Shown: piece by piece, positions 1-10,474 of the stretch | Position numbering within the stretch: position 1 is the first letter of the stretch | How the letters are laid out: each line of letters begins with the position of its first letter | Assembly: GCA_030522415.1 (NCBI GenBank) | Contig: CM060109.1 | Span: forward strand, 2,482,641-2,546,640 | DNA from: Channallabes apus | Taxonomy: Eukaryota > Chordata > Actinopteri > Siluriformes > Clariidae | Length of the DNA: 64,000 nt | Direction: 5' to 3' | Notes under the pieces: model-generated | Database searches by the model: none | What the model saw: the letters and a program-made list of their open reading frames with translations, nothing else | Told to the model about the DNA's origin: nothing | Made by a program: the position numbers and the translations under genes

Positions 1-129
1 AAAGCAGTATGAATACTTCAGACTTGTCATCCTACTCATCAGCATGTGCCATCGGGGCCCTTTTATAGGCAGCGGCTGACAGGTGGACGGTAGGCGATGC
101 ACCGTGGCTGATGCTGGTGAATTGCGGTG

Positions 130-240
130 CCTGAGCCTTTTTGGAACTTTAAAGAGCTGTCCCTGGTGCTGGTCCTGCCTTAGACGTACTCCTTTTTAGG
201 CAAGCGATGATATGCTCTCACCCGTCGCCACAGTGCTTAT
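130..240. repeat. Direct repeat, copy 1
   Basis: About 105 bp sharing landmarks such as aactttaaagagctgtcc and ctcctttttaggc with 408-536 in the same orientation. It begins just downstream of a GC-rich stretch and ends at the SINE-like segment. The copies have diverged, so the duplication is not recent. Confidence 0.7.
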
Positions 241-249
241 CATAACATG

Positions 250-396
250 ATAAGAATTGTATCTTTGCTCAGAAGGTTGGGGGTTCAAACACACAGCTGC
301 GTTTGTTGTGCCTTTGACCAAGGCCCCTTAACTCCTCTCTGGTCCAGGGGTCTGTATCGTGGCTGACCATGAGGGATATTCCCTTTATGCCCTATA
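250..396 (+). mobile_element. tRNA-derived SINE fragment
   Basis: Contains a box B-like core (ggttcaaacac) followed by a body with ccttaactcctctctgg, ccaggggtctgtatc and gtggctgacc. This order (tRNA head, 'aaggcccttaaccctctctgctccagggg' type body) is typical of an abundant teleost tRNA-SINE family. The box A part is missing or degenerate. A second copy lies inverted at 541-700, forming a loose palindrome with the segment between. Confidence 0.65.
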
Positions 397-407
397 AAGG
401 TGACGCT

Positions 408-536
408 CTGACTCTTTTGGGAGCTTTAAAGAGCTGTCCATGGTGCGGGTCGTGCGGGTCGTGCTGGCCTTAGGCGTACTCCTTTTTAGGCGAGCGAGGA
501 GATGCTCTTTTATGAAACCCTGTTGCCACAGTGATA
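408..536. repeat. Direct repeat, copy 2
   Basis: Second copy of the segment at 130-240, with a small internal expansion of gcgggtcgt. It lies between two SINE fragments in opposite orientation. A minus-strand open frame across it and the SINE (385-648) is a translation of repeats and is not annotated as a gene. Confidence 0.7.
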
Positions 537-540
537 ATAA

Positions 541-700
541 ACAAAAAGCAATTGCTAGAGCATAAAGGGAATATCCCACAAGGTCAGCCATGATACAACA
601 CCCCTGGAACAGAAAGGGGTTAAGGAGCCTTGGGTAATGGCACAACAAAGGACCTGTGGGTTTGAACCCCCAATCGTCTGGTTAGTAACCCAGAGGCTTT
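541..700 (-). mobile_element. tRNA-derived SINE fragment, inverted
   Basis: On the minus strand it reads gggttactaaccagac, ggggttcaaaccc (box B), ccttaaccc and ccaggggtgttgtatcatgg, the same order as 250-396. The two copies are inverted relative to each other. Confidence 0.65.
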
Positions 701-729
701 AATGTTGAAGCACCACTGTCCATAGAAAG

Positions 730-872
730 GCTATAATGCGGCTACATTACCATAAGCACAGTTATAATATTATGGGCACAGCTACATGATTGTGGGCACG
801 GCCACATTGTATGAATAAATTATCATGGGCACGAATAAATTATCACGGCCACAGATACATCATCTATCTGTT
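730..872. repeat. Degenerate short tandem repeat
   Basis: Loose repetition of words such as gggcacagctacat, gggcacggccacat and ataaattatcatgggcac. Units are imperfect and of uneven length. Confidence 0.5.
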
Positions 873-977
873 AATCATTCTATTACTCTGTCTATTATTT
901 TAATGTGTCAGTGATATTATTGCTGCACTTATATTGATATAAGTGTTTCAGTCACAATGCACTAATTGTTCACACTG

Positions 978-981
<4 letters not shown>

Positions 982-1023
<42 letters not shown>
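982..1023. repeat. (AC)n microsatellite
   Basis: About 21 uninterrupted AC dinucleotides. An open frame over it encodes only a His-Thr run and is not a gene. Confidence 0.98.
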
Positions 1024-1025
<2 letters not shown>

Positions 1026-1214
1026 GCTGTGACCTGTCACCTAACCTATTTACTGTTTCCTTTAATAGCCAAACTCTCTGTTTGCGACACTAAGCAGATC
1101 TGCCCGAGGAAGAGTGAGGAGTTAATGACTCTATTAAACAGTTACAGAGAGGGAGTCCAGTGATTATAGAGCCTGGATCAATCATTGATCAGTGAGGAGA
1201 CCCCAAATACACAA

Positions 1215-1215
<1 letters not shown>

Positions 1216-1260
<45 letters not shown>
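1216..1260. repeat. (CA)n microsatellite
   Basis: About 22 CA dinucleotides, the second tract within 240 bp. Confidence 0.98.
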
Positions 1261-1261
<1 letters not shown>

Positions 1262-1262
<1 letters not shown>

Positions 1263-1920
1263 AAAAGCTTCCATCATTCACCAGCTATCCACAGACTGCA
1301 GAATACCATTATGTTTTTATTGGAGGTTAATACTCGTACATCTTTTTAATGATTTAATGACACAAAATGACCCAATTAACAAAATCTAATTTACTTAAAG
1401 ACATATAATTTATTTTATAGACAAGACATGCAGCAGGGTGTAACACAGCTAGTATTGCCCATTTCCTAACGGAACACTTTCTTTTTCTCTGCAGTTTCAG
1501 CCTCACTAAAATGACTGGTTACAGCTACACCAGTCAAATAAATGGCTTCCTGAGGGTTCTTTGGGCTCTGCAGTTGCCAAAGTGTAGTAAGAATGTTAGG
1601 GATTAGAACTACTTAGAATTAGGGTTAGAGTTGGTATGGACTAACTTTAGAATTAAGGTAGCATGTTAAAATTCTCATCACGTTTTCTGAGCAACATTTC
1701 ATGTTAGTTTTTCACCTGTGTGCCTGTTATTTAATTTTTATTAGTTTTGAGTCCTGCTAAACTCTCAACATATCATTCCCCTGAAGAGAAAAAAAAAACT
1801 TTTAGATATAATTATATTGCTTTGTATGAATGAGATAAAGGTGGCTATGTGTGGGCTACATTTCCTGGCTCATAGCTCCCTGAACATCAGCACTCGATAC
1901 TGCACTGCATGTACAGTATC
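1262..1920. other. No recognisable feature
   Basis: AT-rich sequence upstream of the LINE, with a short A-run near 1788. I see no coding frame or repeat family. Confidence 0.6.
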
Positions 1921-2165
1921 TTGCATGTAGCATGGATTTCAAGATGGTGCCGGTGAGGTCGGCTGCCGTCACGACTGATCAGACACCCTTTTCTTTGTTT
2001 TTGTTTTTTAAGTTAGTTTCCAGCGTTTTAAAATCGGCAAAATCACCATCATTGAGTACATTAGGTACGACAGAGACACTTTTGTTTCTATTGGTACTCA
2101 CAATTCAACGTTTTTAACTCCAGATCTGAGCTGGTCAATTGAGATCCTGAGGGAGAACAAAGGAC

Positions 2166-3161
2166 GTGACACGAAACTGCATCCTGCTTGCCAACGTCCT
2201 GTCGCTAGAGAACAAACTCGATGACCTCAGGGCCAGGATAAAGTTCCAGAGAGACATTCGGGACTGCAATCTCCTCTGCTTCACCGAGACATGGCTGAAC
2301 CCAGCGGTGCCGGACCACGCCATCCAGCCGGCCGAGTTCTTCTCGGTTAACTGCATGGACAGGACACGGGACTTGGGAAAGTCAAAGGGAGGCGGTGTGT
2401 GTTTAATGGTGAACATCAGCTGGTGCAACAGCGCGGGCGTTGTTCCTCTTACACACTCCTGCACACCAAACCTGGAACTACTGCCCATCATGTGTCGTCC
2501 TTTTTATCTCCCTCGGGAGTTCACATCGGTCATAATCTTTTATCCGAACTTTTATCAGCATATCATCTGCCCCACCAGGGGCGAAAGGACACTGGACCAC
2601 TGTTACACTACAGTCAAGGATGGCTACAAGGCACAATCTCGTCCACCGGTTGGTAAATCCAACCACGCCACCATCTTCCTCATGCCAAAATACAAACAAA
2701 GGCTGAAACAGGAAGTTCCGGTTCAGAGGGAGGTCGCGCGCTGGACGGACCAATCGGTGGCCGCATTACAGGACGCACTCGATGACGCAGACTGGGACAT
2801 GTTCAGAAACAGCTCAGATGATGACGTCAGTGTGTTTAAGGAAGCGGTTTTGGGATTCATCGGGAAACTAGCGGATGATACCTTGGAGAACAAGACTATC
2901 AGAACGTTTCCCAATCAGAAGCCATGGGTGGATAAAACCATCCGCGATGCTCTGAGATCTCGCACCGCTGCCTACAACGCGGGAATTGCGTCTTGGCACA
3001 TGGAACCGTACAAGGCTGCATCATATAATGTGCAGAAAGCGGTGAAAGAGGCGAAGCAGCGCTACGGGAGGAAACTAGAGTCACAACTCCAACAGAGTGA
3101 CTCTAGGAGCCTGTGGCAGGGACAAAGAACAATAACTATAAAACACCAACATCCGGTATGA
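2166..3161 (+). pseudogene. L2-like ORF2, endonuclease and linker remnant
   Basis: The open frame starts inside the apurinic endonuclease domain. It has a LANVLSLENKLDDLRARIKF-like start and LLCFTETWLNP, which carries the conserved catalytic Glu of APE domains. After FTSVII a block of about 120 bp present in copy 2 is missing, removing the central endonuclease. The frame resumes with ERTLDHCYTT and SNHATIFL, the end of the domain, then the charged linker (KQEVPVQREVARWTDQSV...) before the RT. The start codon shown is only the first ATG of the frame. Copy 2 supports the linker almost residue for residue. Confidence 0.85.
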
Positions 3162-3947
3162 CGAACGTGGACGTGACTCTGGCAGACGAGCTGAACACTT
3201 TCTATGCTCGCTTAGAGGCTGCAGCTAAAGATGCTAGCGATGCTAATGCTATCGGCACTAACGGCTGCAGACAGGAAGAAACTGCCAGCACCGGAAACAC
3301 GTTCATCATCTCCGAGCATGACGTGAGGAGAGCCTTCAAGAGAGTGAAAACCAGGAAAGCAGCAGGACCAGACAGCGTCTCAGGTGGTATTCTCAGAGTC
3401 TGCTCAGACCAGCTAGCACCTGTGTTCACTGAGATATTCAACATCTCTTTATCTCAGTCGGTGATCCCCACATGCTTCAAAGAGTACATTATTGTTCCTG
3501 TTCCAAAGAAATCACATCCTGCTTCCCTCAATGACTATCGCCCTGTAGCCCTCACCTCAGTAGTGATGAAGTGCTTTGAATGGATGGTCAAGAACTTCAT
3601 CATTTCTTCATTACCAGACACACAGGACCCACTACAGTTCGCTTACCGTCCAAATCAAATCATTCAAATCAGACTTCCTAACTGGCAGACCACAGGCAGT
3701 AAGGATGGGCGGGCATGTCTCAGCCTCCGTCACTCTCAGCACTGGAGCCCCCCAGGGGTGTGTTCTGGGCCCCCTACTGTACTCTTTGTACACATATGAC
3801 TGTGTGGCCACTACCAACTTCACCACCATCATTACGTTTGCTGACAACACCGTCGTGGTCGCCCTGATCTCTGATAACAACGAGACGGCCTACCGGAAGG
3901 AGATTAGAATCTGGAGAACTGGTGCCAGAGGAACAACCTCCTTCTAA
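3113..3947 (+). pseudogene. L2-like ORF2, reverse transcriptase remnant
   Basis: Encodes RT finger motifs (RKAAGPDSVSGGILR, NDYRPVALTSVVMKCFE, LQFAYRPNQ). The next part is a jump of about 180 bp relative to copy 2, deleting the palm motif with the first catalytic Asp. After a frameshift the STGAPQGCVLGPLLYSLYT motif follows, then FADN where an active enzyme has FADD. The missing motif, the Asp-to-Asn change and the frameshifts show that it is dead. Confidence 0.85.
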
Positions 3948-4044
3948 ACGTCAGTAAGACTAAGACAAAGGAGTTGATAGTGGACTTCACCACTAAGCAG
4001 GAGAGGAACTACAGTACCAGACCCCCATCATCAATGACAGCCCA

Positions 4045-4542
4045 GTGGAGAGAGTGGACAGCTTCAAATACCTCGGTGTTCACTTCACGCAGAACCTGTC
4101 ATGGTCCTGTCACATCAACACCGTGGTGAAAAAGGCCCGGCAGCGTCTCTACCACCACAGATGCTTGAGAGACTTCAGACTGGCCAACAAGGTGTTTAGG
4201 AACTTTTACTCCTGCACCATAGAGAGCATCCTGACGGGAAACATCTTAACCTGGTTCGGGAACAGCACCATGCAGGACAGACGAGCTCTACAGAGGGTGG
4301 TGCGATCAGCTAAGCGCATCATCCGCACCGAGCTCCCTGACTTGCACTCGATCTACAACAGGCGGTGCTGGACCAAGGCCAGGAAGATGGTAAAGGACCT
4401 CAGCCATCCCAACAATGGACTGTTCTCTCTGTTGCGGTCAGGAAAGCGATTCAGCTCCCTAAAGGCCAACACAGAGAGACCGAGGAGGAGCTTCTTCCCG
4501 CAGGCGCTACAGTCTCTTAATCAGTACACCACACAGTACTGA
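4045..4542 (+). pseudogene. L2-like ORF2, C-terminal remnant
   Basis: Holds the thumb and C-terminal region: VDSFKYLGVHFTQNLSW, KKARQRLYHHRCLRDF, LTGNILTWFGNSTMQDRR and the end RRSFFPQALQSLNQ. It is separated from the RT piece by a frameshift near 3950-4045. Copy 2 lacks most of this segment, so the two copies have lost different parts. Confidence 0.85.
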
Positions 4543-5060
4543 CCCACACATATGGTTTTTACACTCATTCTGGACATTCGTTTACACTAGTGGACACTGC
4601 ACAACTACACTTCGTGGTCATTAATTAAATCACTCTATCACAAGTCACTTTAAATAAATCACTTTTAAGCATATTTGCACTTCACAAGACACTTTAAATA
4701 TGTGGATTGCACAACCCTGGACATTACCATTTTTTATTACCATTTATTCTAACATTCCACACAAAAATTACAAAAATATATACCTACTCATACAGCTGCT
4801 CTTATTGTTCCATATTTCTTCATATATTTTCTATATTGTGTATTTATGTTGTACAGTCATTTCATTTTAACTTTAATTTTATATTTTATTTCATTCTTTC
4901 CTAGTAAAATTTACCTTTCATTAAATTTTTCATATTTATTTCCTATTCCCATTCATAGTCTTTTATTTTAAGGTCACAAGCAGTTGTCTAAGCATTTCAC
5001 TGTATATCGTACTGTGTATGACTGTGTATGTGACAAATAAAATTTGTATTTGAATTTGAC

Positions 5061-5435
5061 ATGTGATGCCAGGATTAACATCGGATTAAAGAGTATTGCT
5101 GGCAATAGTTCTCTGAAAAATCCTTCTTAAACCATCATCATACACCTGAAAGCTACGTAACACAGAAGACAATAGATAGATATGCATGCTGATGGGATTT
5201 TGGAAGAAAGCCCATAAGCCTGGGGAAATCATTCTAATATTGTAAACATTGCTAATATTGTAAACTGTAATAAAGCACATCATGTATCACTTCAGGTCTT
5301 TATGTCTTGTTCGTATCCGGTCCTCTGTCTGGTACAATACCCAGATTTAATAAATCCTTTCTGCTTTATTCGACTGCGGCGAGGCAGAAACTCTTACAGG
5401 AAACGAGTGTGTTCTGGATTTAAATGTGTCCGAGG
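5061..5435. other. No recognisable feature
   Basis: Unique-looking sequence after the LINE tail with no supportable coding frame. Confidence 0.6.
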
Positions 5436-5439
5436 CAGT

Positions 5440-5575
5440 CGGCTCTCACAGGGAGGTGCAGGTGGGGGGCTTTGACATTTATGCTATTGAGCTGAATACA
5501 CTATTTCCAAGTCACATTCTGTAATTAGCTTCCTGTCCTTTTGCCTCAACCTTTCACCGCCATTCAACTGAGATT
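5440..5575. promoter_or_regulatory. Candidate conserved non-coding block
   Basis: Non-repetitive sequence of balanced composition containing ctttgacatttatg, ctgtaattagcttcctg and cctttcaccgcc, with a TAATTA core. It resembles vertebrate developmental non-coding elements in style only. Without an alignment this is a weak call. Confidence 0.2.
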
Positions 5576-5847
5576 GGGATTAAAAAAGATGGCTGAAGTA
5601 AGAGCACCAGCTAGCGGGACTACAGTGAGATATACGTAAGTGTAAGAGTATTGTGATTAATGTGCACCGTATCGTGCCGCATACTGTCCATGAGTACATA
5701 CCCTTGTACACACAGTCGGAAAGTTCGGCAGCGTTTTGGGTGTTGATGTCTTTTTTAGGGTGAACAAGTTAACAGTTAACATTAACTTACTGTAAGTTAA
5801 AGTTAACAAGTTCACATTTCATACAAACTTAAATAGTTATTTTGATT

Positions 5848-5900
5848 ATGTAAAGCTGCTTTGTGACAATGTGAATTTTTTTTAAAGCGCTATACTGTAC
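5848..5900 (+). mobile_element. LINE 3'-tail fragment
   Basis: gtaaagctgctttgtgacaa followed by aaagcgctatac is the 3' tail also seen at 45470-45530 and, inverted, at 7192-7262. It ends next to the MITE at 5928. Confidence 0.55.
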
Positions 5901-5927
5901 AATCATCATTCACCTGAAGAAAATGTG

Positions 5928-6619
5928 AGTGGTGCTTGCCATGGCAAAACTAGGGCCTCTGGGCTTTTATGAGTAAGTTGCTAAGGTGACCTAAAGTGGT
6001 TTCTAGGGCGTGGCTTGACAGCTTCACAATGATCCTGAGAGACTGATTAGTTGTCTGAATAAAATGAGCCCACCCCCTTGGCTCTATGACAATCCAAAGG
6101 TCCAAAGATCCACAGTTAGGTTCAGTTGTTTCAAAGTTGAAACCCTAACCCTATGGACATTTCCATAGCAAGGAATGCAAATGTGAGCACTTCCTGTTTC
6201 AGTGGGAAGTACGTTAACCATTATATGTCAATCTGGGACAAATTTGGGCACCTCTTGCACCCTAGTGGTACAACTTATACCCTCTTGCTCTGTTCTGACA
6301 CAGCTTGCAAGTCTCTTCGAATGTGATAAATTTTATATTTCTAAAAATTCTTGCTTTGTGCAAGGGAATCCGTCGAAATTGGTCTCATAGTTAAGTCTAT
6401 GGTATGTTTGAGCTGGTAAGTTGCCAATTTACCACCCACTCCTTAGAAAAGTTATAGCACCCCATTCCCAAATAAGCTGCACAATTTGACACCTCTTTAA
6501 TGGGCCTATGACATACAGTACTGGACTTGTTATGCGCCAAAGTTTGTACAGAACAAAATAAAGAAAAGAAAAAGAAAGAAGAAAAAACATAATAATAAGC
6601 TTGCTTTGCAAGCACCACT
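5928..6619. mobile_element. MITE-like element, short terminal inverted repeats
   Basis: Left end agtggtgcttgc and right end gcaagcaccact are perfect inverted repeats, with a longer imperfect match around gcaaagcaagc at the right end. The 692-bp interior has no coding frame of note. A taatagtaatagtaataat tract follows the right end, as in a common teleost repeat of this type. No clear target duplication is visible, so the superfamily is open. Confidence 0.6.
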
Positions 6620-7190
6620 AATAGTAATAGTAATAATAAGAATATAAGACTTGCTAATTGCTCATTATGTTTTTTGTCTGTTTTAAATGATATACAGTAT
6701 ACTTTATTTAGCTACAGTAGTATAGATAGTATAGATAGACATAACATAATGCACAATAATTGTTTGAAGTATACCATGTTTTTTTACTTGCTTCATTGGC
6801 AAATTAGCACATCGTTCTAAACACTAGCTGTATAAACTCACCAGAGGCACTAATGAGCTTCCAAGATTTATTTTCTCCACAATACAGTATGAAGGGTCGT
6901 GTAAATAAAGACAAAAACTCAAACAAGAAAAGTGGAACTAAAGATACGAGTGGAGAACTGAAAAAATGTCAGAGCGTGAGCACAGTAGTTGAGTGATCAG
7001 TCTTATAAAAGTGAGAAATAGCACCTGTGCTGGAAATTGTTTCATTTAAACTCATAACCTTCTTTTTTCCAGTGCAGAATTATAACTGTAGATCCCCCAC
7101 TGCTGTCGCTAGGGTACATGGAATAAACTCTAACATACAGCCACAGAATGTAAAGCAACCTGGAAGAAAAGAACTAATTTTCCAAATATT
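6620..7190. other. No recognisable feature
   Basis: Starts with a TAA/TAG-rich simple tract, then AT-rich sequence with no repeat family or gene seen. Confidence 0.6.
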
Positions 7191-7191
7191 C

Positions 7192-7262
7192 AATTCAATT
7201 CAATTTTATTTGTATAGCGCTTTAAACAGTTGACATTGTCTCAAAACAGCTTTACACAATCA
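7192..7262 (-). mobile_element. LINE 3'-tail fragment
   Basis: Reads caattcaattttatttgtat then agcgctttaaacag and aaacagctttacac. On the minus strand this is the aaagctg...acaataa tail shared with 5848 and 45470. Confidence 0.6.
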
Positions 7263-7800
7263 AAATAATTATTTAAGTTGTATGGAATGTGAATGTGTAT
7301 GAATCAGAATGGTCAGATATTCCCAAATAAAGAAGCAAATACCTTCACTTCCTTCCTGATGACTGTCAAGGAATATTTTAAGTCTTTTTTGGATTCTGGG
7401 ACCAATTCCCATTTTCCCCATTACACATTCCCAATTACACAGTCGACACAGTTTTATTTGAATTCGCATCCAGTGGTGCAGAGGTCATCAGCATACTGCA
7501 GGAATTCCATGACACAAGACAATTAATCAAATGTCAGTAATTTATCCAACCCAAAAGTGGTCAGGATCTGACTCATAGAGGTTGAGATTGTTATTATACA
7601 TTATGAGATACAGCATATTTATGACTTTCACCATTCTAGACCTGAATATAAAAAGAGTGCTGTTATATGTGAACTAGCCTGAAGCATGCTATGTCTGAGA
7701 TACCTGTTGTGAAGATCCTCAAAAAATGCGTAAGGTCTAAGTTAAGCAATTTCCACTTTGTTGTTGTTTTATGTGTATGAACTTGGTGGTGAGTTAGTAA
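7263..7800. other. No recognisable feature
   Basis: AT-rich, no coding or repeat signature that I can name. Confidence 0.55.
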
Positions 7801-8082
7801 GAGAAAGGGTCAGTTCCCTTTCAAAAGCTACACTAGATGCTGCGTGAAAACGCTATGGGAACATCTCTTTGTTCTATTGGTTGGGAAGCATGTGTGTATC
7901 TAACACGCCAAATTTTGGCTTATACAGTATAACCTCGGTCAGATAACGTCATCTGATAAGGTGCATCTGCAGGTTATAAAAAGGAGTGAACCAGAAACAT
8001 CCTTAGATCTTTTTGTCTTCAGGACTGCATTGTGTTTGCGTGTGTCCAAGCGAGTTTATAAAGAAAGTGTTATCTCACCGAT

Positions 8083-8690
8083 ATGGCAGAGTTTGATAGG
8101 AGATATGTGCCTCCGTGTGATAGATCTCTTTTGGAGGGCGATCTTCACACTTTTTGTTTCGAGTGTTTGGGGGAAGAGCACGCTCTCCTTAGGCTCCAGG
8201 AAGAGTGAGAGCACTGTGATCTCCTCCCGATTAAAGTGCTTCGCGTGCAGCGGCGCATTCCTGGGGTTCACGTGCAGATCTGGCAGACACGCATGAGACG
8301 GAATTTCCCCCCTTCCCCACTTATCTCGCGCTCTCACCGGATCAGGAAGTTTTTGCACCCACTTCTCAAACGCGTCCCGGCGCTTCTTGTGAATGGGCAG
8401 GAAAGACTTCCTCTCTCACTTCCTCTCTCACTTCCGTGGATATGGAAATAGGCAACAGTGCGTTTGAGGAGTTACTGAAGGTAAGTAATGCGAGTAAGTC
8501 GAGTGACTGCATATTGACTGGCCACAGAAGCGAGATTCCCCCAAACGCTCTAAATTAGATGACAGGTTTCTCTCGGGTGGCTGGGCGGAGGGGCCTCAAT
8601 GATGCTCTCTCCCCTTCTTTGGTGACCTCCATGACGAATTAACTCCTTCATGGAATACGCCTTATTTATCCAGTGTTTTCATCTAACACT
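8083..8690 (+). pseudogene. DIRS gag-like protein remnant
   Basis: An ATG at 8083 opens MAEFDRRYVPPCDRSLLEGD and HTFCFECLGEEHALL, the short Cys/His motif near the N terminus of teleost DIRS gag proteins. A TGA at 8206 interrupts it. The frame continues with EHCDLLPIKVLR, then shifts. Pieces such as LDDRFL-like and GDLHDEL-like coding can be followed to about 8690. Broken by at least one stop and frameshifts. Confidence 0.65.
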
Positions 8691-8699
8691 CCCCCCCCC

Positions 8700-9437
8700 C
8701 CCATCTAGCTGAAGTGCCAACTTTTGCACCTTATGCCCTAGTACTCTCAGAACATACATAGCCGCTATCTCGGCTTGTCATGTTCTGACTGATTGGGTTT
8801 CTGTGGGAAAGCACCCCTTTTGGACCAGCGCCTGTTAGGCTTCTGACCCTTAAGAGGGTTTTTTTCATGGCCATTACTTCTTTAAAGAGAATTGGAGATC
8901 TGCAGGCTTTGTCAGTCTCCCCATCCTCCCTACACGTTGCCCCTGGGCTAGTCTCCATCCTCATCTGAACTATCTTCCCGAAAGTTCCATTCTCTACCAT
9001 GCACCAAGTTGTATTCAAAGCCTTCTGCCCTCCACCTTTTACAGCTCCGGAGCAGGAAAGGCTTCACTTCACTGTCCAGCACGTACTCTTCAGATTTACG
9101 TCCAACGCACTATCCAGTGACGTAAGTCAGAGCAGCTTTTTATATGCTATGGGGGCTGCCACTAGACAAACGGTGTCACTTTGGGTGAGAGATGCTATTG
9201 CCCTAGCCTACGAGGCGCATGGTCACACTTCGTCTCCAGGAGTCAGGGCTCATTTGACCAGGGGGATTGCCTCATCAATTGCGCTGGCAATAGGTGTCCC
9301 CTTGCAGCAAGTATGTGATGCGGCAGGTTGGTCTTCTCCGCATACATTTGTCAGACTCTATAGTTGCGATGTCCATGCTACTCCGGGCTCACAGGTCCTC
9401 GAGTCAGCACCCCAAAGTATTTCCACATTGAAATATA
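8700..9437 (+). pseudogene. DIRS tyrosine recombinase remnant
   Basis: Reads STLRTYIAAISA and VSVGKHPFW, then in other frames MAITSLKRIGDLQALSVSPS and the open frame from 8999. That frame has WVRDAIALAYEAHGHTS, RAHLTRG (the HxxR motif; His codon at 9251 and Arg at 9260) and GWSSPHTFVRLYSCDV, whose Tyr codon at 9359 is the likely nucleophile. This is the integrase of DIRS elements, which insert circular DNA without classic target duplications. Upstream stops (near 8860 and 8970) and frameshifts make it non-functional, although the catalytic end is well kept. Confidence 0.85.
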
Positions 9438-9677
9438 GACTAGGGCAGTGGTTCTCAAACATTTTCTGTCATTCCCCACTTGAGCGAATTTTCAAGCCCC
9501 ACTTGTCACCAAATAATAACGAAATCGGCCAAGTTTACTGTTTATTGAAATATCAATTTCTAAACCAATAAGATCAAACAACACCAAGTTAAAAACAGAT
9601 AAAATACATGTGCAATTGTTATAAAAGGCTTACGTTGTCACTTTCTTTGCATAATTGACCCCATGTTTATTAGGTGC

Positions 9678-10010
9678 TCAGCAATCGTTTGTAGTTTTTT
9701 TGCACTGGCCAATTCTGTATGTAACTTTGAATGAAGCCATTTGTGCTTTGCTGTCCACTGATTCAGATGTTACCATGCGATTCTCCTGCTGTCTGTATTC
9801 TGCCAGCTTTCTTTGAAAGAAGTCGAGTGGCTTATTAACGTGACTGTGAGTGTGTGTCTCTAAGTGTCTTCCTAATTTGTTGGGTCTCATGCGGTCTGCT
9901 GCCAGCGGTATAAGACACAAAACACACACGAGCCTCTCTTCTGCCCCCACCATCACCACCATGAATCCAAGCTCAAGATAGGCTTCATTAGGGGGGGGTG
10001 ATATAACCAA
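9678..10010 (-). pseudogene. ZBED-like hAT transposase, N-terminal remnant
   Basis: Contains NEAYLELGF, ERLVCVLCLIPLAADRMRPN, KLGRHLETHTHSHVNKPLDF and FQRKLAEYR, then ASFKVTYRIGQCKK. This matches the N-terminal zinc finger and following helix of ZBED5/SCAND3-type hAT transposases (consensus 'RPQCVxC...L..SKLxRHLETKHP...KPLEFFQRK'). The VCVLC cysteines and RHLETH histidines are kept. The dimerisation and DDE parts are missing, so this is a deletion derivative. The first Met lies within a G-run-derived extension and is not a reliable start. Confidence 0.75.
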
Positions 10011-10132
10011 AATCTTCTATCACGGTAGAACCTATTTTCTACCTTGATAACGATATATATCACAATATAGCAATTTGTATCTGAAAATGCATAAATAAAA
10101 ATTCAAACACAAAGAAACTGTTTTATGTAATT

Positions 10133-10474
10133 TTATTTAAACTGTGAATTGCTGAGGTTTGCGGCATTTTTTTTACTTTGGCCATATTCATTTGGATGCT
10201 TGGATTTCAGATGATAGAAAAGGTTTGATGTGTTTCCACCACTTGTTAAAACAGTGCACTTGTGTACCTTCCAAATCACGTTCATCTCATTCGTATCACT
10301 TTTCTTATACCCAAACCAATTCCACACCACAGACGAGGCAGCTTTTTTCTTTACAATCTCCTCGTTGTTGGTTTCGTCACATGTAAGTAAACTCACTGCT
10401 GCTGCAGCGTCTTCTTCCATTGTCGAAGTGTATGTGAAGCCAAACACATCAAAAGTGGGACGAAACCGCGGCAC
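10133..10474 (-). pseudogene. BED-type zinc finger fragment, hAT family
   Basis: A likely start is the internal Met of MEEDAAAAVSLLTCDETNNE. The finger follows: SSVVWNWFGYKKSD, then VIWKVHKCTVLTSGGNTSNL and FYHLKSKHPNEY. The W.WFGY aromatic start and the GNTSNLxxHLKxxHP end are diagnostic of BED fingers. The first metal-binding Cys pair, expected in 'C..C' of the VI-K-V-K stretch, reads Trp and His here, so zinc binding is probably lost. It belongs to a different hAT family from the frame at 9678, which suggests nesting, but I cannot place its own termini. Confidence 0.7.

Larger units (their letters stand above)
1925..5060 (+). mobile_element. L2-like non-LTR retrotransposon, decayed copy 1
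   Basis: Opens with a 5' UTR starting near aagatggtgccggtgagg that is also found in copy 2 at 34607. It then encodes endonuclease and reverse-transcriptase remnants of the L2/Jockey type. It ends in a 3' UTR with gtatgtgacaaataaaattt, an AATAAA signal near 5036 and a short ttgaatttga tail, a typical L2-type end. Two large internal deletions and several frameshifts make it inactive: part of the endonuclease (near 2540) and the first RT catalytic motif (near 3650) are gone. No clear target-site duplication is visible. Confidence 0.9.
7805..9445 (+). mobile_element. DIRS-like retrotransposon remnant
   Basis: A gag-like piece (8083-8690) is followed directly by the tyrosine recombinase region (8700-9437). 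The RT, RNase H and methyltransferase parts expected between them are missing, so this is a large internal deletion. The 5' region near 7805-7905 (cagttccctttcaaaagc, gttctattggttgggaagc) looks like the start of teleost DIRS elements. The 3' end is cut by a hAT element at 9446. Confidence 0.8.

Noticed and set aside
385..648. Minus-strand open frame with a hydrophobic stretch, like a small membrane protein
   Set aside because: It spans an inverted tRNA-SINE and a duplicated segment; the hydrophobic part is a translation of the SINE body.
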